A stretch of 50,379 nt of DNA from Moheibacter sp035515075 (GTDB taxonomy: Bacteria > Bacteroidota > Bacteroidia > Flavobacteriales > Weeksellaceae): the NCBI GenBank assembly GCA_035515075.1, contig DATJBZ010000023.1, positions 1 through 50,379 on the forward strand. The letters run 5' to 3'. The notes under the pieces were generated by a model. The model made no database searches, was not told the DNA's origin, and was given only the letters and a program-made list of their open reading frames with translations. How positions within the stretch are numbered: position 1 is the first letter of the stretch; every line of letters starts with the position of its first letter. Below, in pieces: positions 1 through 7,807 of this stretch. The position numbers and the translations under genes are program-made.

Positions 1-468
1 TATTTTAGGAGAAATGAATTCTGACCAATTATGGCAAGGCTTGTTCACGAAATCCTGCATCCCGACTTCATATTTGAATTTAGCCGATCGCATAAATTTT
101 TCTAATTGTAATCCTGCACCCTTTTCAATTTGTTCGAACAAAATTTTTAATTCCTCTAAACTTTCAGGTACACTGATTTTCTCTTGTTTAAAAATCATTT
201 CAAACTGTGGGTTTAATGAAATCAACTCGAAGAAATCAGAAGTTTTATAGCCGAAATCAGCAAAAAAACTTTCAATAATGTCTGGCATCCAGTACCAACT
301 TGGTCCCATATCAAATACGTAACCTTGTTGGGTGGAAAATTGCCTTGCTCTTCCACCTGGCTGTTCGTGTTTTTCAAATACGTGAACCTCATATTCTGCT
401 TTTGCCAAATAAGCTGTAGCAGACAATCCCGAAAAACCGGAACCGATAACGGCTATTTTTTTCTTCAT
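1..468 (-). CDS. crtI: Phytoene desaturase family FAD oxidoreductase (partial)
   Basis: The gene starts with ATG at 468 on the minus strand and runs off the left edge; the first 156 codons are open. The N-terminus has a Rossmann FAD-binding loop (GSGFSG, residues 9-14), then the acid ending the second strand and PGGRAR, followed by DMGPSWYWMPD. This arrangement is typical of CrtI-type carotene desaturases, which introduce double bands into phytoene-type carotenoids using FAD; in other words they desaturate the polyene chain at the membrane. Its start codon overlaps the stop codon of the upstream MarR-type gene by one base (TGATG), so the two are probably translated together. A related carotenoid oxidoreductase (CrtD/CrtO type) cannot be excluded because the C-terminus is missing. 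Confidence 0.85.
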   Translation of the reverse strand, partial: MKKKIAVIGSGFSGLSATAYLAKAEYEVHVFEKHEQPGGRARQFSTQQGYVFDMGPSWYWMPDIIESFFADFGYKTSDFFELISLNPQFEMIFKQEKISVPESLEELKILFEQIEKGAGLQLEKFMRSAKFKYEVGMQDFVNKPCHNWSEFISPKI

Positions 469-1127
469 CACCTTTTATCTTTTAAAGCTTTATCCAATAA
501 ATGTTGCGGTTCAATATTCTTATCATAAATAGGTTTATGAAAATCATTGAGTTTATTGAGCAATCTGATTAATTCCATTTTTTCGCTACGCGTTAAATCT
601 CCTGTCACGATTTCAGTTGCTTTTCTGATTTTGTCCATTTGATTTTCTAAAACTTTAAGTCCCGTATTGCTGATTTTTAATACTTTACTTCTTTTGTCAA
701 TTTCAGAATCAGTTTGATCCACCCAACCTTGTGCAATCAACCGGTTGATAACTTGCATTCCGGCAGGTTTTTCATGTACATTCTTTTTTATCAAGTCCAT
801 TTTAGTCATTTTCCCAAAAGCTTTTAGGTTAATGAGGTAGATAAAATCTTCCTGTGTTGAAAAATCCGAGCCGAATAGGGCTGATTTTGAATAACTCTTG
901 GCATATCTGTTCATATGAACAATCAACGTATTGATGACGCTTTCAGGACTTCGTCCGTTTTCTTTTCCTTCCCAATTAGGTTCATTATTTATTTGATCAC
1001 CTTTATAATTGGCAACTATCCATCTTTTAAAGCCTTCGATGTCATTAGGATATGTTTGTCCTGAAAAATTATCAGCCTCGAATTCTTCAAGCAGATTGAT
1101 AACATTTTTTAAAGTATCGTATTTCAT
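468..1127 (-). CDS. MarR-family transcriptional regulator
   Basis: 219 residues. The central and C-terminal part (about residues 75-190) reads as a MarR winged helix: FIYLINLKAFGKMTKMDLIK is followed by a recognition-helix stretch (GMQVINRLIAQGWV) and the wing, with charged residues in DSEIDKRSKVLKIS. The N-terminal ~70 residues are longer than in many MarR proteins. It is the first gene of a pair with crtI, overlapping it by one base, so it probably controls carotenoid synthesis; that role is inferred from position. An imperfect inverted repeat with GTGTAAA arms lies 15-57 bases upstream of its ATG and could be an autoregulatory operator. Confidence 0.85.
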   Translation of the reverse strand: MKYDTLKNVINLLEEFEADNFSGQTYPNDIEGFKRWIVANYKGDQINNEPNWEGKENGRSPESVINTLIVHMNRYAKSYSKSALFGSDFSTQEDFIYLINLKAFGKMTKMDLIKKNVHEKPAGMQVINRLIAQGWVDQTDSEIDKRSKVLKISNTGLKVLENQMDKIRKATEIVTGDLTRSEKMELIRLLNKLNDFHKPIYDKNIEPQHLLDKALKDKR

Positions 1128-1512
1128 ACGTCTAAATTAGTGTGTAAATATACTATTATTTTAATAAAATGTATTTTTTTACACTATTTATTGTAAGGTT
1201 GTTTTTATTTACGTGATGTTAAATTTAATTTATACTAATAATATTGAAGGTTTGGTGATGATATACCATTAATAAAATAGACTTTGAAATGCATATTAGT
1301 GGTGTTCGAGTTTCAAGAAGCCATCGCGATGGTGTAAAAAACGAACAAACCTTAAAAATACAACGAAGTAATTCACAATAAATTGCAAAAGAGGCAATTA
1401 TGTTTTTTATGTGATGATGAAAGGGTGCGATCTCAATTAAACCCAATTCGGTGGCGCAAATAGGGAAAATACAAGAAAATCTAAAAGTATCTACTGAAAA
1501 GTTGATTATGAA
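1128..1512. other. AT-rich intergenic stretch without a convincing gene
   Basis: About 385 bases between the regulator and the tRNA operon terminator. Apart from the candidate operator, the only clear structure is the perfect 12-base palindrome CCATCGCGATGG at 1321-1332. Short open frames here have no recognisable protein character. It may be decayed coding DNA. Confidence 0.5.
1142..1184. promoter_or_regulatory. Candidate MarR operator (inverted repeat)
   Basis: GTGTAAATA at 1142-1150 is matched by TTTTTTACAC at 1175-1184, giving imperfect inverted arms around a very AT-rich core, just upstream of the MarR start at 1127. MarR proteins bind such palindromes near their own promoters. The arms are spaced rather widely for a single dimer site, so this is only a candidate. 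Confidence 0.35.
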
Positions 1513-1544
1513 ATAAAAAAAAGCCCCAACTGAAGTTGAGGCTT
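1513..1544 (-). terminator. Terminator of the tRNA operon
   Basis: On the minus strand, an 11-bp stem (AAGCCTCAACT paired with AGTTGGGGCTT, one U-G wobble) with a 2-base apex is followed by a run of T. It lies directly after tRNA-Lys, the last gene of the operon. Confidence 0.85.
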
Positions 1545-1549
1545 GAAAG

Positions 1550-1622
1550 TGACCTGGCTGGGGCTCGAACCCAGGACCCCAACATTAAAAGTGTTGTGCT
1601 CTACCAACTGAGCTACCAGGTC
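1550..1622 (-). tRNA. tRNA-Lys (anticodon TTT)
   Basis: A full cloverleaf can be drawn: acceptor GACCTGG/CCAGGTC, D arm GCTC..GAGC, anticodon stem CAACA/TGTTG with loop CTTTTAA giving anticodon TTT, and T arm with TTCGAGC. 73 bases; CCA is not encoded. Fourth and last gene of the Ser-Pro-Arg-Lys cluster. Confidence 0.96.
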
Positions 1623-1665
1623 AATGAAATGAGTTTGTGAAAACCCATCGAATTGATTTCATCAG

Positions 1666-1739
1666 TGATCGCGACAGGATTCGAACCTGTGACCGTCTGC
1701 TTAGAAGGCAGATGCTCTATCCAGCTGAGCTACGCGACC
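1666..1739 (-). tRNA. tRNA-Arg (anticodon TCT)
   Basis: Cloverleaf with acceptor GGTCGCG/CGCGATC (one G-T pair), anticodon loop TTCTAAG giving TCT, and T loop TTCGAAT. 74 bases, no encoded CCA. Third gene of the tRNA cluster. Confidence 0.96.
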
Positions 1740-1756
1740 TTACTCGTTTAATCATA

Positions 1757-1806
1757 AAATCTCAAAACCTATTCACTATTTGTTACTACAGGTTTTGAGA
1801 TTTTTT
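1757..1806. terminator. Strong hairpin between tRNA-Pro and tRNA-Arg
   Basis: A 14-base perfect inverted repeat (ATCTCAAAACCT and its complement, extended by A/T pairs) at 1757-1770 and 1790-1803 encloses a 19-base loop. On the plus strand it is followed by T; on the minus strand, the direction of the tRNA genes, it ends in TTTTATG. It could be a partial terminator or a processing hairpin inside the tRNA operon. Confidence 0.6.
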
Positions 1807-1807
1807 G

Positions 1808-1882
1808 TCGGGGTGGCAGGATTCGAACCTGCGACCTCCTGGTCCCAAACCAGGCGCGATGACCGGGCTACGCTACACCCCG
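1808..1882 (-). tRNA. tRNA-Pro (anticodon TGG)
   Basis: Acceptor CGGGGTG/CACCCCG, anticodon loop TTGGGAC giving TGG, and T loop TTCGAAT. 75 bases, no encoded CCA. Second gene of the cluster. Confidence 0.96.
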
Positions 1883-1897
1883 AGTATTTCAATTTTG

Positions 1898-1981
1898 CGG
1901 AGAGACAGGGACTCGAACCCTGGCATCGGTTACCCGATGACAGATTAGCAATCTGCTCCATTACCACTCTGGCACCTCTCC
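1898..1981 (-). tRNA. tRNA-Ser (anticodon GCT)
   Basis: Acceptor GGAGAGG/TCTCTCC, anticodon stem CAGAT with loop TGCTAAT giving GCT, a long variable arm (CATCGGGTAACCGATG) as expected for serine tRNA, and T loop TTCGAGT. 84 bases. First gene of the cluster. Confidence 0.96.
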
Positions 1982-2015
1982 TCTGCCTCGCTCTCACTGT
2001 CTGTGAAATCGGATG

Positions 2016-2046
2016 CAAAAATAGAGCGGACAAATAACATAACCAA
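2016..2046 (-). promoter_or_regulatory. Promoter of the tRNA operon
   Basis: On the minus strand TTG (2046-2044), 20 bases, then TATTTTTG (2023-2016). This fits the Bacteroidota consensus TTG-N(17-23)-TAnnTTTG and lies 35 bases before tRNA-Ser. Confidence 0.8.
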
Positions 2047-2130
2047 ATATATTGACAACTATTTTTTTATTTCACCATCATTTTCTTTTTAACTAATTTT
2101 GCTTCAACAATCTATTTAAAATAAATAATT

Positions 2131-3066
2131 TTGAAAAACATTCATTTCATCGGGATTTTCTTGCTTTTAACCTTGGCTTCTTGTGCCAGCCAACCACCAA
2201 AAGTAATTAGAGAAGTCATCAGGGATACCGTCATCATCAATACCAAAACAGATCGATATGAGTCTGCTCGAATAGCCAAGTTGAACGATTATAAAATATC
2301 AACCAGCAATTATCCAGCTTATGGACAAGATGAGCGTGTTCGTTATTTGATTTTGCATTATACGGCATTGGACAATGAGAAGTCGATGCGTGTGCTGACC
2401 CAACAAGAAGTGAGTGCACATTACTTGATTACCGATGAATTTCATGATTCGATTTATGTTTTGGTGGATGAAAGCAAGCGTGCATGGCATGCAGGCGCCA
2501 GTTATTGGAAAGGCGTCAACAACTTGAATTTTTCTTCCATTGGCATAGAAATAGTGAATCCAGGTTATACGACATCTAGTGCAACGCAAGGCAATCCAGA
2601 TTTGGCAACGACCAACAGGGTGTTTTATGATTTTCCTTCTGCGCAAATCAAAAAGGTAGCGGCTTTGTCCAAAGACATTATTGACCGATACAAGATTTCG
2701 CCCATTCATGTATTGGCCCATTCAGACATTGCTCCTCAAAGAAAGCATGATCCGGGGCCCAAGTTTCCTTGGAAGCGGTTGTACACAGAGTTTGGGATTG
2801 GCGCTTGGTATGAAGAAGTACACAAGAACATGTATTTGGGACAATTTCCATGGGGAGAAATTGATAGTTATGCATCAGTTTTGGCTTACCAACAAGAATT
2901 GGAGAAGTATGGGTATGAAATTCAAAAAACGGGCATTTGGGATGAACAAACCAAAAAAGTCATCACGGCTTTTCAATATCATTTCAGACCAGAAAGATGC
3001 GATGGGATGATGGATGCTGAAACTTGGGCGATACTAAAAGCCTTGGTTTTAAAGTACAGAAGTTAA
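2131..3066 (+). CDS. N-acetylmuramoyl-L-alanine amidase lipoprotein
   Basis: 311 residues starting at a TTG codon. A lipoprotein signal (LTLASC, Cys18) places it in the envelope. Residues ~65-215 form an Amidase_2 (AmiD-like) zinc domain: LILHYTA supplies the first zinc histidine, VLAHSDIAPQRKHDPGP the later histidines and DPG, and WHAGASYW is typical of the family. The last ~70 residues look like a peptidoglycan-binding domain (YQQELEKYGYEIQKTG..TWAIL). It should cleave the lactyl-amide bond of muropeptides or cell wall. A TAATTTTG element at 2094-2101 is the likely -7 promoter. It stands alone between the divergent tRNA operon and the next small gene. Confidence 0.9.
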   Translation: MKNIHFIGIFLLLTLASCASQPPKVIREVIRDTVIINTKTDRYESARIAKLNDYKISTSNYPAYGQDERVRYLILHYTALDNEKSMRVLTQQEVSAHYLITDEFHDSIYVLVDESKRAWHAGASYWKGVNNLNFSSIGIEIVNPGYTTSSATQGNPDLATTNRVFYDFPSAQIKKVAALSKDIIDRYKISPIHVLAHSDIAPQRKHDPGPKFPWKRLYTEFGIGAWYEEVHKNMYLGQFPWGEIDSYASVLAYQQELEKYGYEIQKTGIWDEQTKKVITAFQYHFRPERCDGMMDAETWAILKALVLKYRS

Positions 3067-3118
3067 GCGGAGATGGGTTGGTATCCATTGATTGACAAAT
3101 ATTAACCCATAGATTATT

Positions 3119-3147
3119 TTGTTCATGATAAAATTTTATTATATTTG
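3119..3147 (+). promoter_or_regulatory. Promoter of the small secreted-protein gene
   Basis: TTG at 3119-3121, 18 bases, then TATATTTG at 3140-3147, matching the Bacteroidota consensus. It lies 30 bases before the ATG at 3178. Confidence 0.8.
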
Positions 3148-3177
3148 AATTCAATAACCTTTTAAAAAACAAAATTC

Positions 3178-3453
3178 ATGAAACAACTTATTGCAATGGC
3201 AGCTTTGATCGCTGCACCGGTATTGTTTGCACAAGAGAAACCAGCTGTTAAACAAACGAAAGTTGAAAACGCTGCCTCTTTAGAAAGAGCAACTAAAGCT
3301 GAGAGAAAAACGAACAGTGCAACAAATGCGAAAACTGCTGAATTGAAAGCAGAGAAAGAAGCAAAGAGAAAAGAAATGGAAGCGTCTAAAGCGACCGCCG
3401 ATAGAAAAATCGAAGGTGCTAGTAGCTTGAAAAAATCAGAATTGAAAAAATAA
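3178..3453 (+). CDS. Small secreted Lys/Glu/Ala-rich protein
   Basis: 91 residues. A clear Sec signal peptide (MKQLIAMAALIAAPVLFAQ, cleavage after LFA) precedes a mature part made almost entirely of Lys, Glu, Ala, Arg, Thr and Ser, strongly helical and very basic, with no aromatic residues and no cysteine. No enzyme motif is visible and I do not recognise a family. It has its own promoter and terminator, so it is a monocistronic gene. A periplasmic coiled or disordered binding protein is possible, but the function is unknown. Confidence 0.75.
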   Translation: MKQLIAMAALIAAPVLFAQEKPAVKQTKVENAASLERATKAERKTNSATNAKTAELKAEKEAKRKEMEASKATADRKIEGASSLKKSELKK

Positions 3454-3471
3454 ATGAAAGTTTTTTTTTAT

Positions 3472-3507
3472 AATCGTTCTTGTGGTCAACATGAGAGCGA
3501 TTTTTTT
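3472..3507 (+). terminator. Terminator after the small secreted-protein gene
   Basis: AATCGTTCT at 3472-3480 pairs with AGAGCGATT at 3494-3502 (one U-G) and is followed by a T run to 3507. Confidence 0.8.
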
Positions 3508-3778
3508 ATGGATTCAACTGAAGCTTATTTTTTATTGGCTTCAAAGAAAGCTCGTTTTAAATGAGATAAATACTTCGGCTGAATTAATTAAAAGTTAAAA
3601 AAGGATTTTTATCAGGGATTATGCTTACTTTTGCACCGTTTTCAGAAAGAAAACACGAATGTTGAAGATTCATTTTGGTTTTATGGGCTGCGTGGCCGTT
3701 TAATTCATCTTTCGCATTCGCTTGATTATTAAAATCCGGTGCGGAAGAAATGACAGCTTCCCGGTCAATTAAAAAAAA
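3508..3778 (+). promoter_or_regulatory. Promoter and long leader of the DEAD-box helicase gene
   Basis: TACTTTTG at 3626-3633 is the likely -7 element; the 17-base context ATGCTTACTTTTGCACC is identical to that before typA. No good TTG lies at the usual distance. Transcription starting near 3640 would give a leader of about 139 bases containing a small hairpin (GGAAG/CTTCC at about 3744-3761). Long structured leaders are common for cold-induced RNA helicase genes, so post-transcriptional control is possible. Confidence 0.55.
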
Positions 3779-5638
3779 ATGAGTACATTTAACGAAATGG
3801 GATTGAACGAATCCCTTGCGAAAGCAGTAGCAGAAATGGGGTTTGTAGAACCTACACCCGTTCAGCAAAAAGCAATCCCGCAAATTTTACAATCAGAAAA
3901 AGATTTAATCGCCTTGGCACAAACAGGTACTGGAAAGACAGCTGCCTTTGGTTTGCCGATTTTGGACCGTTTGGACATTGATACCAAAGCAGTTCAAGCG
4001 ATTATTCTTTGTCCTACACGTGAACTTTGTTTGCAGATTGCCCGAGATTTAGAAGCGTATGCAAAATATTTGGGCAATGTGAAAATTCAAGCAGTTTATG
4101 GTGGTGCTGATGCCAGAAAGCAAATTGATGGATTGAGAAGAAATCCACAAATTGTGGTTGGTACGCCAGGTAGAACCTTGGATTTGATTGAAAGAAAAGC
4201 ATTGAAAATCAACGATGTAAGTTGGGTAGTCTTGGATGAGGCGGATGAGATGTTGAACATGGGATTCCGTGATGACATCGATTCTATTTTAGAAAGTACG
4301 CCTGAAGAAAAACAAACTTTGTTGTTTTCTGCGACCATGCCTTCTGAAGTGAGAAGAATTGCTTCACAATACATGCACAATCCTGATGAGATTTCCATTG
4401 GTAAAACCAATCAATCTTCCAGTGATGTTGAGCACCAATATTATATGGTTCGTGCGAACAACCGTTATTTAGCCTTGAAACGAATTGCGGACATCAATCC
4501 AGATATTTATGGAATTGTTTTCTGTAGAACCAGACGTGAAGCCAAAGATGTGGCTGATTCATTGATTCAAGATGGATACAATGCGGATGCACTGCATGGT
4601 GATTTGTCACAGGCGCAAAGAGATACAGTGATGGATAAATTCCGTCGCAAACAATTGCAATTGTTGGTAGCAACCGACGTGGCTGCAAGAGGAATTGACG
4701 TGAATGAGTTGACGCATGTTATCAACTACAATTTACCGGATGATTCTGAAGTGTATGTTCACCGAAGTGGTCGTACAGGCCGTGCAGGAAACAAAGGGAT
4801 TTCAATCATCATTGCACACTCAAGAGAAGGAAGACGCATCAAAGAATTGGAAAAATTGATCCATAAAACCATCGAGAAAAAAGAAGTGCCGAATGGAGAA
4901 GAAATTGTTGAAAAACGTTTGTATGCTTCCATCGATAAGATTGAAAAAATTGAGGTGAATGAGGAGCAAATCGAACCGTACATGGAAACCATTTCCAAAA
5001 AATTGGAATGGATGGACCGTGACGAATTGTTGAGACGTTTGGTAGCAACTGAGTTCAATACCTTTTTGGGCTATTACAAAGATGCGCCAGATTTGAATGT
5101 ATTGGATGCAGGAAGTGGTCGCGAATCAAGAGGTGGAAACAAAAACTTCACCCGTTTTTTCATTGGCTTGGGACAAAAACACAAATTAAAAGCACAAGAT
5201 TTGATTGGTTTGATCAATGATTTGACCAACACCAAAGATATCAAAATCGGTGAAATTGAAATCCTAAGAAACTTCTCGTTTTTTGAAGCTGACAAAGCAT
5301 ACGAACAAACGATTTTAGATGCTTTTGGTAATGAAGAGTACGAAGTGCAAGTTTCAAAAGAAGAAAGAAAAGGTGGATCTGATCGCAGAAGAGGCGATTC
5401 TGACAGAAGAAGAGACGGCGGCGGATTCCGAGGCGGTAGATCTGGTGGTTCAAGATCAGGAGGATCAAGGTCAGGAGATTCAAGATCGGGCGGTTCGAGA
5501 TCGGGAGGTTCTGGACGTTCAGGTGGCGGATCAAGAAGCTTTGGCGGAAGAAGTTCTGGTGGATCTGGCGGCGGAAGTCGTTCTGGTGGATTCAAAGGAG
5601 GAAGCGATAGGAGAGGAGGAAGATCAAAAAGAGATTGA
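3779..5638 (+). CDS. DEAD-box ATP-dependent RNA helicase
   Basis: 619 residues. All helicase motifs are present: Q motif (PTPVQQKAI), Walker A AQTGTGKT (47-54), PTREL, GTPGR, DEAD (153-156), SAT (184-186), ARGID and HRSGRTGR. After the two RecA-like domains (to ~375) comes a region resembling the DeaD/CsdA C-terminal RNA-binding (DbpA-like) domain, then from ~530 a tail of repeated RSGGS and RGG units that bind RNA. This is the DeaD/CsdA/RhlE group, which remodels structured RNA in ribosome assembly, mRNA decay and cold adaptation in the cytoplasm. It is larger than RhlE because of the tail. A hairpin terminator separates it from the convergent gene. Confidence 0.93.
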   Translation: MSTFNEMGLNESLAKAVAEMGFVEPTPVQQKAIPQILQSEKDLIALAQTGTGKTAAFGLPILDRLDIDTKAVQAIILCPTRELCLQIARDLEAYAKYLGNVKIQAVYGGADARKQIDGLRRNPQIVVGTPGRTLDLIERKALKINDVSWVVLDEADEMLNMGFRDDIDSILESTPEEKQTLLFSATMPSEVRRIASQYMHNPDEISIGKTNQSSSDVEHQYYMVRANNRYLALKRIADINPDIYGIVFCRTRREAKDVADSLIQDGYNADALHGDLSQAQRDTVMDKFRRKQLQLLVATDVAARGIDVNELTHVINYNLPDDSEVYVHRSGRTGRAGNKGISIIIAHSREGRRIKELEKLIHKTIEKKEVPNGEEIVEKRLYASIDKIEKIEVNEEQIEPYMETISKKLEWMDRDELLRRLVATEFNTFLGYYKDAPDLNVLDAGSGRESRGGNKNFTRFFIGLGQKHKLKAQDLIGLINDLTNTKDIKIGEIEILRNFSFFEADKAYEQTILDAFGNEEYEVQVSKEERKGGSDRRRGDSDRRRDGGGFRGGRSGGSRSGGSRSGDSRSGGSRSGGSGRSGGGSRSFGGRSSGGSGGGSRSGGFKGGSDRRGGRSKRD

Positions 5639-5660
5639 TTTGATTCGAAATATAGAAAAG

Positions 5661-5686
5661 AAAGCCCATGAAAGTGGGCTTTTTTT
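5661..5686. terminator. Bidirectional terminator
   Basis: AAAGCCCA and TGGGCTTT enclose a 6-base loop and are followed by T on the plus strand, preceded by A on the minus side. It serves the helicase gene and the convergent UbiA-like gene, whose stop codon lies at its edge. Confidence 0.85.
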
Positions 5687-6488
5687 ATTGAATAAATTCT
5701 AAGACCAAATAAGTCAACAAAGGCAAAGCTGAAAGGCTTTCTCCCCAAAAAGAAAAGTAAAAATATCCGCGTTTTTCATTGGAAAAGCCAATGAAAAGCA
5801 AAGCCATGAAGAGGGTGGTTAACCAGCTATAAAATGTGAGTGAGAAAGTTTGGGCTTCCGCATAAAAAAATAGGGCACTGCCAATCAACGAGAATAAAGC
5901 GAGTACGATTGATTTTTTGACACCAATGCTTTGTGGGATGGTTCGCAAACTTCTTTCATCCGTGGTTTGGTCTCGGATATCAAATGGGATGGTGATGCCT
6001 ACCACGTAACAAAATACTGCCATCAACAAAAAAGGATGTTCAAAGAAATCATGGTGGACCATCAGAAGCAAACCAATTGACGTTCCTGCCCAAATCAATG
6101 CGATCAAAAATAATTTCAAAAAAGGAATGCCACGCAATCCCCACCTTGAAAAAGGCAAGGAATAACAAAAGCTGATCACGCCCAATAAAGCCAAATAAAT
6201 AAAAACTTTGGGTTCAAATCCACGGAGTAAAATCAATACCAAAGTAACTGCAATGCTGAGGTGCGTCCATAGAATGTTGGGCTGAAGCAGTTGTTTGAAT
6301 TGCCAGAAACTTTTGACACTTTTGATCCTTGTGAAATTGTAAATGCTCAACGTACCAAAAAAAGCAATGCCGAGTACCAATTCATTGATTTTGTAAAAAC
6401 TCAATTGAAAAAAGGCCAACAAAGCAGTGAAACAAAAAGCAACCCAGAGATTGGTGTCGATGAGGTATTTGTTGATCCATGCTTTCAT
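5685..6488 (-). CDS. UbiA-like prenyltransferase family membrane protein
   Basis: 267 residues from the ATG at 6488; an in-frame upstream start at 6533 would contain the promoter element, so the shorter form is preferred. The protein is almost entirely hydrophobic with about 8-9 membrane segments. FDIRDQTTDE near residue 175 matches the second Asp-rich motif of UbiA enzymes, which transfer prenyl chains to aromatic acceptors. The first motif is not a normal NDxxD: YNFTRIKSVKS stands at the expected place, so catalysis or substrate may differ. Homologues of this kind are common but uncharacterised in flavobacteria. The TACATTTG element at 6494-6501 lies 5 bases before the ATG. Confidence 0.72.
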   Translation of the reverse strand: MKAWINKYLIDTNLWVAFCFTALLAFFQLSFYKINELVLGIAFFGTLSIYNFTRIKSVKSFWQFKQLLQPNILWTHLSIAVTLVLILLRGFEPKVFIYLALLGVISFCYSLPFSRWGLRGIPFLKLFLIALIWAGTSIGLLLMVHHDFFEHPFLLMAVFCYVVGITIPFDIRDQTTDERSLRTIPQSIGVKKSIVLALFSLIGSALFFYAEAQTFSLTFYSWLTTLFMALLFIGFSNEKRGYFYFSFWGESLSALPLLTYLVLEFIQ

Positions 6489-6588
6489 GCGAACAAATGT
6501 AGTTTTAATTCCAACATTGGGATAGAAAATCAAGCAGCTTCATTCTAAAGACAAAGCTACTTGATTGAAATTCTATTTTTGTTATCGA

Positions 6589-7800
6589 TCAATGCTCATG
6601 GCCATCGCCATCATTTTCAATTTGAGCGTTCACGAAAAAAGCACCTTTGGTAACGATTTTAGCATTTTCAGGAATTTCTTTGTGAGGAATGAAACCTGTG
6701 TAGCCCAATTCAGTATTGCCTTTGATGATTTCAATTTTCTCAAATCGAAGGCTGTTTTCATCCGTTGGATGATCTTCGTCTGTAGCCACCATGAAAATAT
6801 AATACTTGGCGTCAGCATTGACAATGGCATCCGTAGGCAAGGCTGGTGTCAATTCGCCTTTCAAATTGACCATCGCAGTGACGTGCATGCCATCGATCAG
6901 TCCTGTTTTGTCACCGATGACTTCACTGTGAATCGCAATAGTTTTGCTGTTGTCATTGAACGAAGAGCCGATGTTGTACACCTTGGCTTCATAGGTTTTG
7001 TTGGGAATGTTGGTCAACACAAAGTCGATTTTTTGCCCTTCTTCAATCATCGGCAAATCTTTTTCAAAAACCTGTAAATCCAAATGCAAAGCACTGTTTT
7101 CAACGACTTCTATGATGGGCGAAGTCACATCGACATAGCTCCCGATTTTAGCAAAAACCGCGCTGACAGTACCGCTGATTGGGCTGGTGACGACCAAAGA
7201 GTTTTTTAGATTGCTGTTGGACAGTGAATTAGGGTTGATGCCCATCATTTGGATTTGGTTTTGTAACGAAGCTTTTCTCGTTTTCAAGGTACTCAATTCT
7301 GTTTGTGCGCTTTGCAAATTTTTCTTGGCACCGACTTCACCTTCATACAAGGTGGTTTGTCGGTTCAATTCCAATTCAGCCAATTCAATTCGACTGTTGA
7401 TGCTGATGTATTCTTCTTGGTAAGCGATGAATTGCGGATTGGAAATGGTCGCGATCACTTGTCCTTTGTTGACTTTGTCGCCAATTTCTACTTGAAGCGT
7501 ACGGATAGCGCCACCAAATAATGAAGTAGCCACTGCTTTGTGGTTGTTGGGCACCCTTAGAATACCCGTCGTCCGCATATTGCCGGTCAATTGTTTTTGT
7601 TCAATTTCTCCCAATTCGATGCCAACGGTTTTCATTTGTTCTTGCGTCAGTGTCACAAAGTTTTCTTCATCATGATCGTGCGCTTCTTCTTGTTGCTGTT
7701 CTTCAATTGCTTTTTCATTGTTTGAACCACAAGCCATAAAACCAAATGAAACGGTCAGTAGGCCAAAAGTGAATGCGATGGGTTTGATATATTTTTTCAT
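6589..7800 (-). CDS. Heavy-metal efflux periplasmic adaptor (CzcB/CusB type)
   Basis: 403 residues. A lipoprotein signal ends at FGFMACG, so the adaptor is membrane anchored. Next comes a histidine/acid-rich segment (EEAHDHDEENF), then the lipoyl/barrel-sandwich halves (RVPNNHKAVATSLFGGAI; VTSPISGTVSAVFAKIGSYV) flanking a coiled-coil hairpin (~135-200), and a beta-barrel domain. The C-terminus ends in DGDGHEH. The adaptor bridges the inner-membrane RND pump and the outer-membrane channel and can bind metal through its His-rich ends. It lies 7 bases downstream of the czcA-tolC gene in the same operon. Substrate (Cu/Ag or Co/Zn/Cd) cannot be decided from sequence alone. Confidence 0.9.
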   Translation of the reverse strand: MKKYIKPIAFTFGLLTVSFGFMACGSNNEKAIEEQQQEEAHDHDEENFVTLTQEQMKTVGIELGEIEQKQLTGNMRTTGILRVPNNHKAVATSLFGGAIRTLQVEIGDKVNKGQVIATISNPQFIAYQEEYISINSRIELAELELNRQTTLYEGEVGAKKNLQSAQTELSTLKTRKASLQNQIQMMGINPNSLSNSNLKNSLVVTSPISGTVSAVFAKIGSYVDVTSPIIEVVENSALHLDLQVFEKDLPMIEEGQKIDFVLTNIPNKTYEAKVYNIGSSFNDNSKTIAIHSEVIGDKTGLIDGMHVTAMVNLKGELTPALPTDAIVNADAKYYIFMVATDEDHPTDENSLRFEKIEIIKGNTELGYTGFIPHKEIPENAKIVTKGAFFVNAQIENDGDGHEH

Positions 7801-7807
7801 GGATAAC

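Noticed and set aside
1776..2037. Open frames on both strands across the tRNA-Pro and tRNA-Ser genes
   Set aside because: They are made only of tRNA sequence read as protein; the cloverleaves fully explain the region.
5400..5636. Repetitive DNA at the end of the helicase gene, first suspected as a tandem repeat or CRISPR-like array
   Set aside because: The units are irregular and in frame; they encode the RSGGS/RGG tail of the helicase.
5074..5748. Long minus-strand proline-rich frame opposite the helicase tail
   Set aside because: It is the mirror of the Gly/Ser/Arg codons on the other strand, without start signal or family.
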